Notes under the pieces: model-generated | Told to the model about the DNA's origin: nothing | Database searches by the model: none | Seen by the model: only the letters and a program-made list of their open reading frames with translations | Assembly (NCBI GenBank): GCA_019419455.1 | Contig: DXZW01000029.1 | Span: 1 to 50,103 of the forward strand | From: Collinsella sp. | Lineage (GTDB): Bacteria > Actinomycetota > Coriobacteriia > Coriobacteriales > Coriobacteriaceae | Reading direction: 5' to 3' | DNA: 50,103 bases | Part shown: in pieces, positions 8,185 through 16,333 of the stretch | Position numbering within the stretch: the first letter of the stretch is position 1 | Layout of the letters: each line of letters starts with the position of its first letter | Made by a program: the position numbers and the translations under genes

Positions 8185-10485
8185 CTACTTAATCTTGGTC
8201 GTACCCGGTGCCAGGTTGGGGTCGGTCTCGTTGGCCTCGGTCTGGAAGTGCTCCGTATAGACGTTCTTGCCGTCGCGGAACATCTCGTAGTACTGCATCT
8301 TGGCGTAATCCTCGCGCGCCTTGGTTGCGGCAGCGGCGGCGTCGTCGTCACCGGTGACGTTGGAGGAGAGTGCCCAGCGCAGGCTGGCGTCCTCGTAGCC
8401 CACCGAGTTGATGGCGGGCAGCGACTTACGCAGCGTCATGTGCGCCTTCTGGTAGTCGGTCAGCGGGGCGCCGATCAGCTGCATCAGCTGGGTGGACAGA
8501 TAGTTGGTGGACAGGTCGTCAACCTCACTCGTCTGGTTGCAACCGGCAACGTCGTAGTTGGCCCAGATGATGTAATCGGTCTGCCACAGACGTTCCTGGT
8601 GCGTGGCATCGTCCTCGTCGGTAAACCACTTGTCATTGAACTTGGACGGGAAGAACGGCTGGTGGTCGCCCCAGAACACCACGACCACCTTACGGTCGAG
8701 CTTGCTCAGGGCGTTGAGGAAGTAGCGAAGCGCCTGGTCGGACTGCTCGATGCACGAGACATACTCGTCGACATCGGAGAGCGTGCCGTCCTCGACGGTC
8801 TTGGCGTCCAGGTCGGTCGTGTCGATGTTGAGGTGCATCTGCTTGTCGACCGGCAGCAGGCCCGTGTCGTAGCCCGAGTGGTTCTGCATGGTCACGTCGA
8901 AGATAAATTGCGGGTCGGCGTTCTGGTCGAGAAGCTCAAGAATCTTGTCGTAGGTAGCCTGGTCGGTCACCATGCCGCGTAGGGTATCGGCGCCCTGGAA
9001 GTCGTTGATGGACAGGAACTGGTCAAAGCCAAAGTCCTTGTAGACGTTCTCGCGGTTCCAGTTGGTCGCGTGGTTGGGGTGCATGGCCGTGGTGGAATAT
9101 CCGAGCGACTTGAACTGCTCTGCCAGGTTCCCGGTCGTTTCCATGTTGTAGATGGTGTAGGGGTACACGCCCGAGCCCAGGTTGGCCATAGAGTTGCCGG
9201 TCATAAACTCAAACTCGGTGTTGGCGGTACCGCCGCCGTAGGCGCTCACGTAGAGCTTGCCGCGGCTGAGGCAGTTGGACAGGTTCTTAAAGTACTGCGG
9301 GCCCTCGTAGCCGGCGCGCATGTTCTGATAGATCGACAGGTCGGAGAACGTCTCGTTCATGATGGCGATGACCGTGGGCTTCTCGCTGTCGAATTGCTCC
9401 TTTGCGGCGGTGCGCTCGTCACTCTTGGCGGCATCGGACTTGTCGTAGGCCTTGGCGTACTTTTTGAGCGTGGCCTTGGCATCGTCGACGGAGTAGTCGG
9501 CGGGTTTGGGCGGCTTAATGGACTGCGCTGCACTAATAAAGGCAGGCAGATAGCCCTCGCGCCAGTAGCTCTCGAGCGGGCGCCAGGTGTAGACGGTGAT
9601 GCCGAGGGTGTTGTAGTAGTCGATGAGCGTGACATGCGCGGTCACGCCACCCAGGCACAGCACCGCCACGAGCAGGTTGGTGAGCAGCATGCGCTTGGCG
9701 TTGGCGGCGCCCTTCTGACGGTGCGGTGCCACCAGGCCGGCGTACTCGCACAGCAGCATGGCGATGGCGGTAAAGCCCATGGACAGCACGCAGAACAGCG
9801 AGATGGAGAAGGTGTAGCCGTTGCCGGCGACCGCGGCGGCGGTGGAGATGGCCGAAAGGTCGCCCGGCTGGATGGGCATGGATTTAAACGTGATGACGAA
9901 GAACTCGGCAATGCCCAGGACAAAGAGGGCAAAGGCCAGGACCGCGGGAGCTGCGCCGTGGCGCTGGAATAGGAAGAACAAGCCGGTCATGAGCACGGTG
10001 ATGATGGCCCACTCGAGCAGGATGCACAGGGGGTAGACCCAGGTAAAGTCGTGGTTGGACGAGACCTCCATGCCCAGCAGCGCAAAGACGCCGGCGAACA
10101 GCAGGCACAAGACTGCGGCGACGAGCGGTTTGCCCACAAAGGCGCCGCGCAGGCGGGCGAGCTTGCCGGTGGGGGCGGGGGCGTCGGGCGCGGCGAACGC
10201 AAAGACGCGCGGGGCGATGCGGTCGCGTGCGATGCTGGCCCAAGCGCAGCCGGTGAGGATGGCGTTGGTTAGGATGAGCACCACAAAGGCGAGCGGCTCG
10301 TTTTGAGCGACGAGGCCAATGGCGCCCCAAATGGTCAAAAAGAGCTGGAACAGGCCGAAGGCGACGCTCCACCCAAGAGCGCTTTTGGCAACGGTGCCCG
10401 ACTGAGCGCGAATGGCCTTGGCCTCGCGCAAGACAAGGTAGACGGTCGCCGCAAGACCGACGAGCGAGATGGCGGCTGCGAACAT
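8185..10485 (-). CDS. LtaS-type membrane sulfatase / phosphoglycerol transferase
   Basis: About 766 residues. The first 300 contain several membrane helices; the rest is an alkaline-phosphatase-fold sulfatase domain. Family marks include MNETFSD (metal ligand region), GGGTANTEFEFMTG with the expected nucleophile Thr near residue 420, MHPNHATNWNRE, and FWGDHQPFFP near the C-terminus. Proteins of this type transfer glycerol phosphate or related head groups onto cell-envelope glycolipids on the outer face of the membrane. I chose ATG 10485 because GAGGAG lies 7 nt upstream; a GTG at 10500 is in frame but overlaps that site. The gene is divergent from the nitroreductase and convergent with the surface operon. 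The exact acceptor is unknown. Confidence 0.88.
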   Translation of the reverse strand: MFAAAISLVGLAATVYLVLREAKAIRAQSGTVAKSALGWSVAFGLFQLFLTIWGAIGLVAQNEPLAFVVLILTNAILTGCAWASIARDRIAPRVFAFAAPDAPAPTGKLARLRGAFVGKPLVAAVLCLLFAGVFALLGMEVSSNHDFTWVYPLCILLEWAIITVLMTGLFFLFQRHGAAPAVLAFALFVLGIAEFFVITFKSMPIQPGDLSAISTAAAVAGNGYTFSISLFCVLSMGFTAIAMLLCEYAGLVAPHRQKGAANAKRMLLTNLLVAVLCLGGVTAHVTLIDYYNTLGITVYTWRPLESYWREGYLPAFISAAQSIKPPKPADYSVDDAKATLKKYAKAYDKSDAAKSDERTAAKEQFDSEKPTVIAIMNETFSDLSIYQNMRAGYEGPQYFKNLSNCLSRGKLYVSAYGGGTANTEFEFMTGNSMANLGSGVYPYTIYNMETTGNLAEQFKSLGYSTTAMHPNHATNWNRENVYKDFGFDQFLSINDFQGADTLRGMVTDQATYDKILELLDQNADPQFIFDVTMQNHSGYDTGLLPVDKQMHLNIDTTDLDAKTVEDGTLSDVDEYVSCIEQSDQALRYFLNALSKLDRKVVVVFWGDHQPFFPSKFNDKWFTDEDDATHQERLWQTDYIIWANYDVAGCNQTSEVDDLSTNYLSTQLMQLIGAPLTDYQKAHMTLRKSLPAINSVGYEDASLRWALSSNVTGDDDAAAAATKAREDYAKMQYYEMFRDGKNVYTEHFQTEANETDPNLAPGTTKIK

Positions 10486-10699
10486 GCTGAGACTCCTCAC
10501 AAACTTAAAACCTACGAAAGCGGGGGTTTACCCGATTGTTACCAAGATATGCGCTGCAATTGGTGGCTGCGCACAGCAACCAGCCATATTAACGCGCACG
10601 TGTGGCGGTGTGGCGCAATGTAGTGGCGACCTGCGCGATAATGGACGGGAATTACACGGAAACGTAAAGGCTTCTTAAAGAATTAGCGAGGATGAGGCG

Positions 10700-11572
10700 A
10701 TGAACGAGCAGGTTTGCAAGGCGGACATGGGTAGCGACGGAGCTGCGGTCGTGGATACATACGGCTATCCGGTCGAGACTACGGGCAACGCGGTGCTGGA
10801 CATCTTGGAGCATCGCTCGTCTACGCGTGCCTTCGCGCGTGATGACGATGACCGTCCCGTGGCGGTGACCGACGAGCAGCGGGCGGCGATTCTGCATGCG
10901 GCGAGCCGTGCGCCGTCGGCAGGCGCCATGATGATGTATTCCATCGTGAGCATTCGTGAGAAGGCCACATTGGATCGCCTGGCCGACCTGTGCGATCATC
11001 AGCCCATGATCGCCAAGGCGCCCTGGGCACTCATATTTGTAGTCGACTATGCCAAGTGGATCGATCTGTTTGAGCATGTGGGTTGCTTTGAGCCCGAGTT
11101 TGTCGAGCGCACGGGCAAGTCGCCCCGTCGTGCGCCGGGCCTGGGCGACTTTGCCATCGCGGCCCAGGACGCCGTGATCGCTGCGCAAAACGCCGTGGTT
11201 GCCGCCGAGGCCTTGGGGCTGGGGAGCTGCTACATCGGTGATATTGTCGAGAATGCCGAGGAAGTCGCCGAGCTGCTCGATCTGCCGCCCTATAGCATGC
11301 CGCTGTCGATGCTCATCATCGGCACGCCCCGCAAGGAGCGTCCGGCTATTGCGCATCCCGTGGTGAACCTGGTGCACGAGGAACGCTACTGCCGTGCGGA
11401 TGCCGCGACCATGGACGCGCAGGTGGCCGAGATGGACAAGATGTTTCGCCCGCATGCCCGCGAGGTGGGCGAGCGCGTGGTGGATATCTACACACGCAAG
11501 CACACCAGTCCCTTTATGGCCGAGATGAGCCGCTCCATGGAGTGGTGGTTCAAAAACTGGCTCGGAAAATGA
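10700..11572 (+). CDS. Nitroreductase-family FMN oxidoreductase
   Basis: A 290-residue protein with the nitroreductase fold. The motif RRSSTRAF-like HRSSTRAF (residues about 38-45) and SRAPSAGAMMMY (about 70-81) fit the FMN phosphate and ring contacts. The segment GLGSCYIGDIVEN and the following PLSMLIIGTP are typical of the C-terminal half. Members use NAD(P)H to reduce nitro groups, quinones or flavins; the substrate cannot be told here. A ribosome site (GAGGATGAGGCG) precedes ATG 10700. The C-terminal 70 residues, after RKERP, are longer than in minimal nitroreductases. It stands alone between two differently oriented genes and is followed directly by a palindrome at 11574. Confidence 0.85.
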   Translation: MNEQVCKADMGSDGAAVVDTYGYPVETTGNAVLDILEHRSSTRAFARDDDDRPVAVTDEQRAAILHAASRAPSAGAMMMYSIVSIREKATLDRLADLCDHQPMIAKAPWALIFVVDYAKWIDLFEHVGCFEPEFVERTGKSPRRAPGLGDFAIAAQDAVIAAQNAVVAAEALGLGSCYIGDIVENAEEVAELLDLPPYSMPLSMLIIGTPRKERPAIAHPVVNLVHEERYCRADAATMDAQVAEMDKMFRPHAREVGERVVDIYTRKHTSPFMAEMSRSMEWWFKNWLGK

Positions 11573-11573
11573 C

Positions 11574-11608
11574 GAATGCGACAAGGGGACTGTCCCTTTG
11601 TCACATTC
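11574..11608. repeat. Dispersed palindrome (TGTGACAAAGGGACAGTCCC family)
   Basis: GAATGCGACAAGGGGACTGT followed by CCCTTTGTCACATTC forms a near-perfect palindrome starting 2 nt after the nitroreductase stop. Related copies sit at 24704-24734, 37043-37075, 42105-42136 and, decayed, 48856-48887. It may act as a terminator, though no T-tract follows. Confidence 0.8.
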
Positions 11609-11690
11609 CATATCGCCGCGGTGGCCTAAAGGCCGCATAAATGTTTATTTAGCTGGGAAAACAGTACCATTCAAACATGGGCTGATTACC

Positions 11691-11696
11691 TATAAT
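11691..11696 (+). promoter_or_regulatory. Probable -10 box of kup
   Basis: A perfect TATAAT lies 35 nt upstream of the kup start codon. No good -35 hexamer is found at 17 nt; TTCAAA at 11670 is the nearest. The leader would be about 25-30 nt, too short for a riboswitch. Confidence 0.45.
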
Positions 11697-11731
11697 CCCG
11701 TCGAACGTTAAAATTGGGAGGAAACTGGCTT

Positions 11732-13759
11732 ATGGAACAAAAGGCAAAGGAAGTAGCCTCGCACGCTGCGATTCCTGTGAGCATCTCGGCGATGCTCGTC
11801 ACGCTGGGCGTAGTGTACGGCGATATCGGCACCAGCCCCATGTATGTAACCAAGGCGCTCGTTGCCGGCAACGGCGGCATCGGAAGCGTCACGCAGGAGT
11901 TCGTGCTCGGCGCGCTCTCCCTTGTCGTGTGGACGGTCACGCTGCTGACGACCGTCAAGTACGTGCTGATCTCGCTGCGCGCCGACAACCACGGCGAGGG
12001 CGGCATCTTTGCCCTGTACAGCCTGGTCAAGCGCTGCGGCAAGTGGCTTATCATCCCCGCCATGCTGGGTGGGGCGGCGCTCCTCGCCGACGGCATCCTG
12101 ACGCCGGCCGTTACCGTTACCACGGCTATCGAGGGCCTGCGCACCATTCCGGCGGTCCACGCCGTGCTCGGTGACGACCAGGGCCGCGTTGTCGCCATCA
12201 CGCTCGCCATCATCATCGCGCTCTTCTTGGTGCAGCGCATCGGCACGGCCAAGATTGGCCACGCCTTTGGCCCCATCATGACGCTGTGGTTTTTGTTCCT
12301 GGGCGGTACGGGTCTGTTCTTTGTCTTCCAGTATCCCGCGGTGCTTTTGTGCCTCAACCCGCTGCGTGGCATCGGCTTTTTGCTGAGCCCCAACAACCAT
12401 GCGGGCATCATGATCTTGGGCAGCTGCTTCCTGGCCACCACCGGTGCCGAGGCGCTCTATTCCGACATGGGCCATGTGGGCCGCGGCAACATCTACGCCA
12501 CCTGGCCGTTCGTTAAGTGCTGCCTGCTGCTGTCCTACATGGGTCAGGGTGCGTGGCTTATCAACAACGCCGGCGACCCGGAGCTCATGGGCATCGCCGA
12601 CCTCAACCCCTTCTACCAGATGCTCGCCCCGGGTCTGCGCCCCTTTGCCGTCGGCCTTTCCACCGTCGCGGCCATCATCGCCTCGCAGGCGCTCATCACC
12701 GGCGCATTCTCGCTGGTGTCCGAGGCCAGCCGCCTGGACCTCATGCCGCATATGCAGGTCTTCTATCCTGCCGAGACCAAGGGCCAGCTCTACATCCCCA
12801 TGGTCAACAACGTCATGCTCGTGGGCTGCGTCGTCGTGGTGCTGCTGTTCCAGAACTCGGCGCACATGGAGGCCGCGTACGGCCTGGCCATTACCCTGAC
12901 CATGATGTGCACGACAATGCTGCTCTTCTTCTATCTGCACGTGGAGCGCAATCTCAAGGTCGCGCCGTGGATCTTTGCCGCCTTCTTCCTTTTGCTCGAG
13001 GGCTTCTTCTTTGTGAGCTCGCTCACCAAGTTCTTCCACGGTGGCTACTTCACCATTCTCATGGCTGCACTCATCATGGGCATCATGGTGTGCTGGTACA
13101 ACGGCACGGCTGTTGAGCAGCGCCAGTTTACGCTGCTGCCGCTGCGCAGCTACCTGCCGCAGCTCAAGCGCCTGCGCGATGACGATCGCTACGAGCTCAT
13201 GAGCGACAATATCGTGTACCTGACCAAGGACACCAACACCGACTATATCGACCGCGATATCGTCTACTCCATCCTGGACAAGCATCCCAAGCGCGCTCGC
13301 GCCTGGTGGTTCGTGAACGTCGAGACCATGGACGAGCCGCATACCTTTGCCTATTCGGTCGAGACGTTCGGCACCGACTATGTTTTCCGCGTGCATCTGT
13401 ACCTGGGCTACAAGATTAACCAACGCGTCAACGCCTACCTGCGCCAAGTTGTTCAGGACCTGGCTGCCACCGGCGAGCTGCCGTCGCAGACGCACGACTA
13501 CTCGGTCTATAAAGATCCGGGCAACATTGGCACGTTCAAATTCGTCATGATCCGCAAGCTGCTGGCGCCCGAAAGCGACGTGGAGCCGAGCGAGCGCACG
13601 GCCATCACGCTCAAGTACATCATCCGCCGCGCCGCCGGCACGCCCGCGCGCTGGTACGGCCTGGAGAACTCCAACGTGAGCTTTGAGTACGTGCCGCTGT
13701 TCACCAAGTTTAAGGCCGTGAGCAAGATGCAGCGTCTGGCTCCCGACGAGCGCCCGTAG
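11732..13759 (+). CDS. kup: Kup-family potassium uptake protein
   Basis: A 675-residue K+ transporter (KUP/HAK/KT family, proton-coupled K+ uptake at the membrane). Diagnostic segments are VVYGDIGTSPMYV near the start, ADNHGEGGIFALYSL and LLADGILTPAVTVTTAIEGL, followed by about 12 membrane helices and a soluble C-terminal domain of about 200 residues. I chose ATG 11732, which has GGGAGGA 9 nt upstream; the frame can be extended to 11714 but that would run through the ribosome site. A terminator-like hairpin follows at 13813. The KdpD/KdpE-type pair lies immediately downstream on the same strand, and no kdpFABC genes are visible, so these regulators may control kup. That link is inference from position. 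Confidence 0.95.
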   Translation: MEQKAKEVASHAAIPVSISAMLVTLGVVYGDIGTSPMYVTKALVAGNGGIGSVTQEFVLGALSLVVWTVTLLTTVKYVLISLRADNHGEGGIFALYSLVKRCGKWLIIPAMLGGAALLADGILTPAVTVTTAIEGLRTIPAVHAVLGDDQGRVVAITLAIIIALFLVQRIGTAKIGHAFGPIMTLWFLFLGGTGLFFVFQYPAVLLCLNPLRGIGFLLSPNNHAGIMILGSCFLATTGAEALYSDMGHVGRGNIYATWPFVKCCLLLSYMGQGAWLINNAGDPELMGIADLNPFYQMLAPGLRPFAVGLSTVAAIIASQALITGAFSLVSEASRLDLMPHMQVFYPAETKGQLYIPMVNNVMLVGCVVVVLLFQNSAHMEAAYGLAITLTMMCTTMLLFFYLHVERNLKVAPWIFAAFFLLLEGFFFVSSLTKFFHGGYFTILMAALIMGIMVCWYNGTAVEQRQFTLLPLRSYLPQLKRLRDDDRYELMSDNIVYLTKDTNTDYIDRDIVYSILDKHPKRARAWWFVNVETMDEPHTFAYSVETFGTDYVFRVHLYLGYKINQRVNAYLRQVVQDLAATGELPSQTHDYSVYKDPGNIGTFKFVMIRKLLAPESDVEPSERTAITLKYIIRRAAGTPARWYGLENSNVSFEYVPLFTKFKAVSKMQRLAPDERP

Positions 13760-13812
13760 TCGACGTCTGCTGTTTGTCTAACGACCGCAGGCTGCAAAGG
13801 CTATACACTTGG

Positions 13813-13875
13813 AACCACCACAAGGAGGCAACCACCGCAAAGGTGCCAGTCCCCTTTGTGGTGGTTTTTGTTTTT
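13813..13875 (+). terminator. Rho-independent terminator between kup and kdpD
   Basis: AACCACCACAAGG (13813-13825) pairs with CCTTTGTGGTGGTT (13853-13866) with one bulged base, followed by TTTTGTTTTTG. The 27-nt interior contains GGAGGC and a second CACC/GGTG pair, so an attenuator role for the sensor gene 20 nt downstream is possible, but simple termination of kup suffices. Confidence 0.75.
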
Positions 13876-13895
13876 GAGAGAGGGGCGGGGCGCTG

Positions 13896-15521
13896 ATGGA
13901 CGTCCGTGCGGACGGCGATATTGCCGAGAACTTTTGGTGGCGGCGTACAACGCTGACGCGTCGCAGCCCTCTGTATGACGCCTGCGTATCGGCGGGGCTG
14001 CTAGCTGCGGCGACGATTGTGGGCGCGCTGCTCGACCATCCGGGGCTCGCGCCGAGCATCATGATCGTCTATGTGTTCGCTGTGCAGCTGTGCGCCTTCT
14101 TTACCTGGAGCCGCCTGTACTGCCTGCTGAGCTCTGCCGCCGCCGTGGCGCTCTACAACTTCTTGTTTGTCGACCCGCGCTACGCGCTGTCGTTTATCGA
14201 CCGCGCTTATCCCGGCATGTTCTTCATTATGTTTGCGGTCTCGCTCGTGTCGAGCTCGATTGCGCTGGCCCTGCGCCGCGCCTTGGCGCAGGCTGCCGCC
14301 AGCGACCGTCGCACGCAGATGGTGCTCGAGACCAACCGCATGCTGCAGCGGTGCGGCGATCAGCAACAGATTGTTCATGCTATGGCAACGCAGCTGGCGC
14401 GTCTTTCGGACTGTCCGGTCGTGTGGTATAGCGCCGATGCCGATAACGATGACCTGCTGCCGCGCACAACGTACACGGCCGTGGGCGATGCCGCGCCGGT
14501 GCACCAGCTGGCGCCGCAGATGCCGCCGCGGCTCTCGGCGTCCGCCTATGTGGGAACGCCGCTCGATGCCACCTATGGCGCTTCGGCGTTCTATGGCATA
14601 TACCTGACTGTGCGCTCGGGTGACACCATGGTGCGCGCGGGCGATCCCGCCTCGGTGGTGGGGGTGCTCGCCATTGTCGCCGAGCCCGATGCGCTGACGC
14701 CCGAGGAGCGGACGCTTGCCGATGCCATCGCGAGCGAAGGCGAGCTGGCGCTCGATCGCGCCCGCGCCATGGAGGCCCGTGAGGAAGCGGCGGTGCTCGC
14801 TAAAAACGAGCAGCTGCGCGCCAACTTGTTGCGCTCCATCTCGCACGATTTGCGCACGCCGCTTACCAGCATTTCGGGTAATGCCGACGTGCTGCTCGAC
14901 CAGGGCTCGACCGGCACGGCCGTGCTTGACGACCAGACACGCCGCGGTATGCTCCTATCCATTCGCTCGGACGCGCAATGGCTCAATGCTACCGTCGAGA
15001 ATCTGCTCGCCATCACCAAGCTCGAGGGCGGCGGCATGTATCTGTCGACCACACTCGAGCTCATGGACGATATCGTCGAGGAGGCATTGCGCCACGTAAA
15101 CCCGGCCGTGCGCGAGCACGACCTTAAGGTGGTGGCGTGCGATGAGCCGGCGCTTGTCAACGTCGACGCGCGTCTGATGGTGCAGCTGGTGGTCAATCTG
15201 GTGAACAACGCCATCACCTATACGCCTGCGGGTTCGCATATCGTAATCTCGATTGGCGTCCATGATGGATGTGTGGCGTGCTCGGTGGCCGATGACGGCC
15301 CGGGCATTGCGCCCGAGGACCGCGAGCGCATCTTTGAGTCGTTCTACACCGCCAACCATGGTCTGGCCGATAGCCAGCGCAGCGTGGGTCTGGGGCTTTC
15401 GCTTTGCCGCTCCATTGCGCTGGCACATGGCGGTAGCATAGGGGTTGCCGCGGCGGCCCCGCACGGCTCGGTCTTTACGATTGAGCTTCCCGCCGCCGAC
15501 GTTTCGTTTGATAAGGAGTAG
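13896..15521 (+). CDS. kdpD: KdpD-like sensor histidine kinase lacking the N-terminal KdpD domain
   Basis: A 541-residue membrane sensor kinase. Residues about 25-130 form a DUF4118-type four-helix membrane region (PSIMIVYVFAVQLCAFF, FVDPRYALSF), as in KdpD. A GAF-like region follows at about 150-290, then HisKA with SISHDLRTPLTSISG (His near 315) and HATPase_c with NLVNNAITYTP and DDGPGIAPEDRERIFESF. Full-length KdpD has about 890 residues; the N-terminal KdpD/UspA sensory part is absent here. Start ATG 13896 follows a G-rich stretch; no classic ribosome site. The stop precedes the regulator gene by 4 nt, so they form an operon. Likely input is K+ or turgor, by family; regulation of kup is inferred. 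Confidence 0.88.
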   Translation: MDVRADGDIAENFWWRRTTLTRRSPLYDACVSAGLLAAATIVGALLDHPGLAPSIMIVYVFAVQLCAFFTWSRLYCLLSSAAAVALYNFLFVDPRYALSFIDRAYPGMFFIMFAVSLVSSSIALALRRALAQAAASDRRTQMVLETNRMLQRCGDQQQIVHAMATQLARLSDCPVVWYSADADNDDLLPRTTYTAVGDAAPVHQLAPQMPPRLSASAYVGTPLDATYGASAFYGIYLTVRSGDTMVRAGDPASVVGVLAIVAEPDALTPEERTLADAIASEGELALDRARAMEAREEAAVLAKNEQLRANLLRSISHDLRTPLTSISGNADVLLDQGSTGTAVLDDQTRRGMLLSIRSDAQWLNATVENLLAITKLEGGGMYLSTTLELMDDIVEEALRHVNPAVREHDLKVVACDEPALVNVDARLMVQLVVNLVNNAITYTPAGSHIVISIGVHDGCVACSVADDGPGIAPEDRERIFESFYTANHGLADSQRSVGLGLSLCRSIALAHGGSIGVAAAAPHGSVFTIELPAADVSFDKE

Positions 15522-15525
15522 CGCT

Positions 15526-16239
15526 GTGCCGAACTCTGCCGTGAAACCGCTCATCTTGGTCGTTGAGGACGATCCCGCCGTCCGCAACCTTATCGTCGCC
15601 GCGCTCGAGGCGCACGGTTTGCGCCATATGGCTGTGGAGACCGCCCACGCCGCCATCGCCGCCGCTTCGTCGCAGGCGCCGAGCATTGTGCTGCTCGATC
15701 TGGGCCTGCCCGATATGGACGGCGTCAAGGTGGTGGAGTCGGTGCGCGCGTGGTCGGGCATGCCGATCATCGTGGTTTCGGCGCGCAGCGAGGACGCGGA
15801 CAAGATCCGAGCGCTCGATGCCGGCGCCGATGACTACCTGACTAAGCCGTTTTCGGTCGAGGAGCTGCTCGCGCGCATTCGCACCACGCTCAGGCGCCTT
15901 TCGTATGCGCAGGCGGGCGGTATTGTCTCCGGGGGCTCGTTCGATACCGGCGAGTTGCATATCGATTTTGATGCCGGCATCGCCACGATGGATGGCGAGG
16001 AACTGCATCTGACGCCGATCGAGTACAAGCTCTTGTGCCTGCTGGCACACAACGCCGACAAGGTGCTGACGCACCAGTTTATCTTGCACGAGATCTGGGG
16101 TACGGCGACCAAGAGCGACCTGGCGAGCCTGCGCGTCTTTATGGGCACGTTGCGTAAGAAGATCGAGTCCGACCCCGCGCATCCGCGTTACATCCAAACC
16201 CATGTAGGCATTGGCTACCGCCTAGTCACCCAAGGCTAG
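15526..16239 (+). CDS. kdpE: KdpE-like OmpR-family response regulator
   Basis: A 237-residue regulator. The receiver domain (residues about 8-120) has VVEDDPAVR, the phosphorylated Asp in LLDLGLPDMDG, VVSARSE and the conserved Lys in DDYLTKPF. The C-terminal winged-helix domain (about 140-235) has LHLTPIEYKLLCLLAHN and ends YIQTHVGIGYRLV, typical of OmpR/KdpE proteins. The start is GTG 15526, with AAGGAG 7 nt upstream overlapping the end of the kinase gene. It is the partner of the upstream KdpD-like kinase. Likely DNA targets cannot be seen; kup is the only K+ gene in the window. Confidence 0.9.
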   Translation: MPNSAVKPLILVVEDDPAVRNLIVAALEAHGLRHMAVETAHAAIAAASSQAPSIVLLDLGLPDMDGVKVVESVRAWSGMPIIVVSARSEDADKIRALDAGADDYLTKPFSVEELLARIRTTLRRLSYAQAGGIVSGGSFDTGELHIDFDAGIATMDGEELHLTPIEYKLLCLLAHNADKVLTHQFILHEIWGTATKSDLASLRVFMGTLRKKIESDPAHPRYIQTHVGIGYRLVTQG

Positions 16240-16263
16240 ATCGCCAACCACCATCCCAATATG

Positions 16264-16330
16264 AGTTGCGGTGAAATACGGTCTAAATTTGCCTAATTCC
16301 AGGCAAAACAGTCCGTATTCCACCGCAACT
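16264..16330. terminator. Bidirectional terminator-like palindrome
   Basis: AGTTGCGGTGAAATACGG (16264-16281) pairs with 16313-16330 with one mismatch, and an inner stem TTGCCT/AGGCAA sits at 16289-16306. It lies between the convergent kdpE and rlmKL genes, 24 nt after one stop and 3 nt beyond the other. Confidence 0.7.
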
Positions 16331-16333
16331 TTG

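Noticed and set aside
7568..8982. Plus-strand frames across the 7.5-9 kb gap
   Set aside because: They pass through palindromes and the non-triplet 62-bp array and then antisense to the sulfatase; no homology signal or ribosome site.
13741..13895. Riboswitch in the kup-kdpD gap
   Set aside because: The gap holds a terminator hairpin, but I could not match any known riboswitch core such as c-di-AMP, fluoride or guanidine; a plain terminator explains it.
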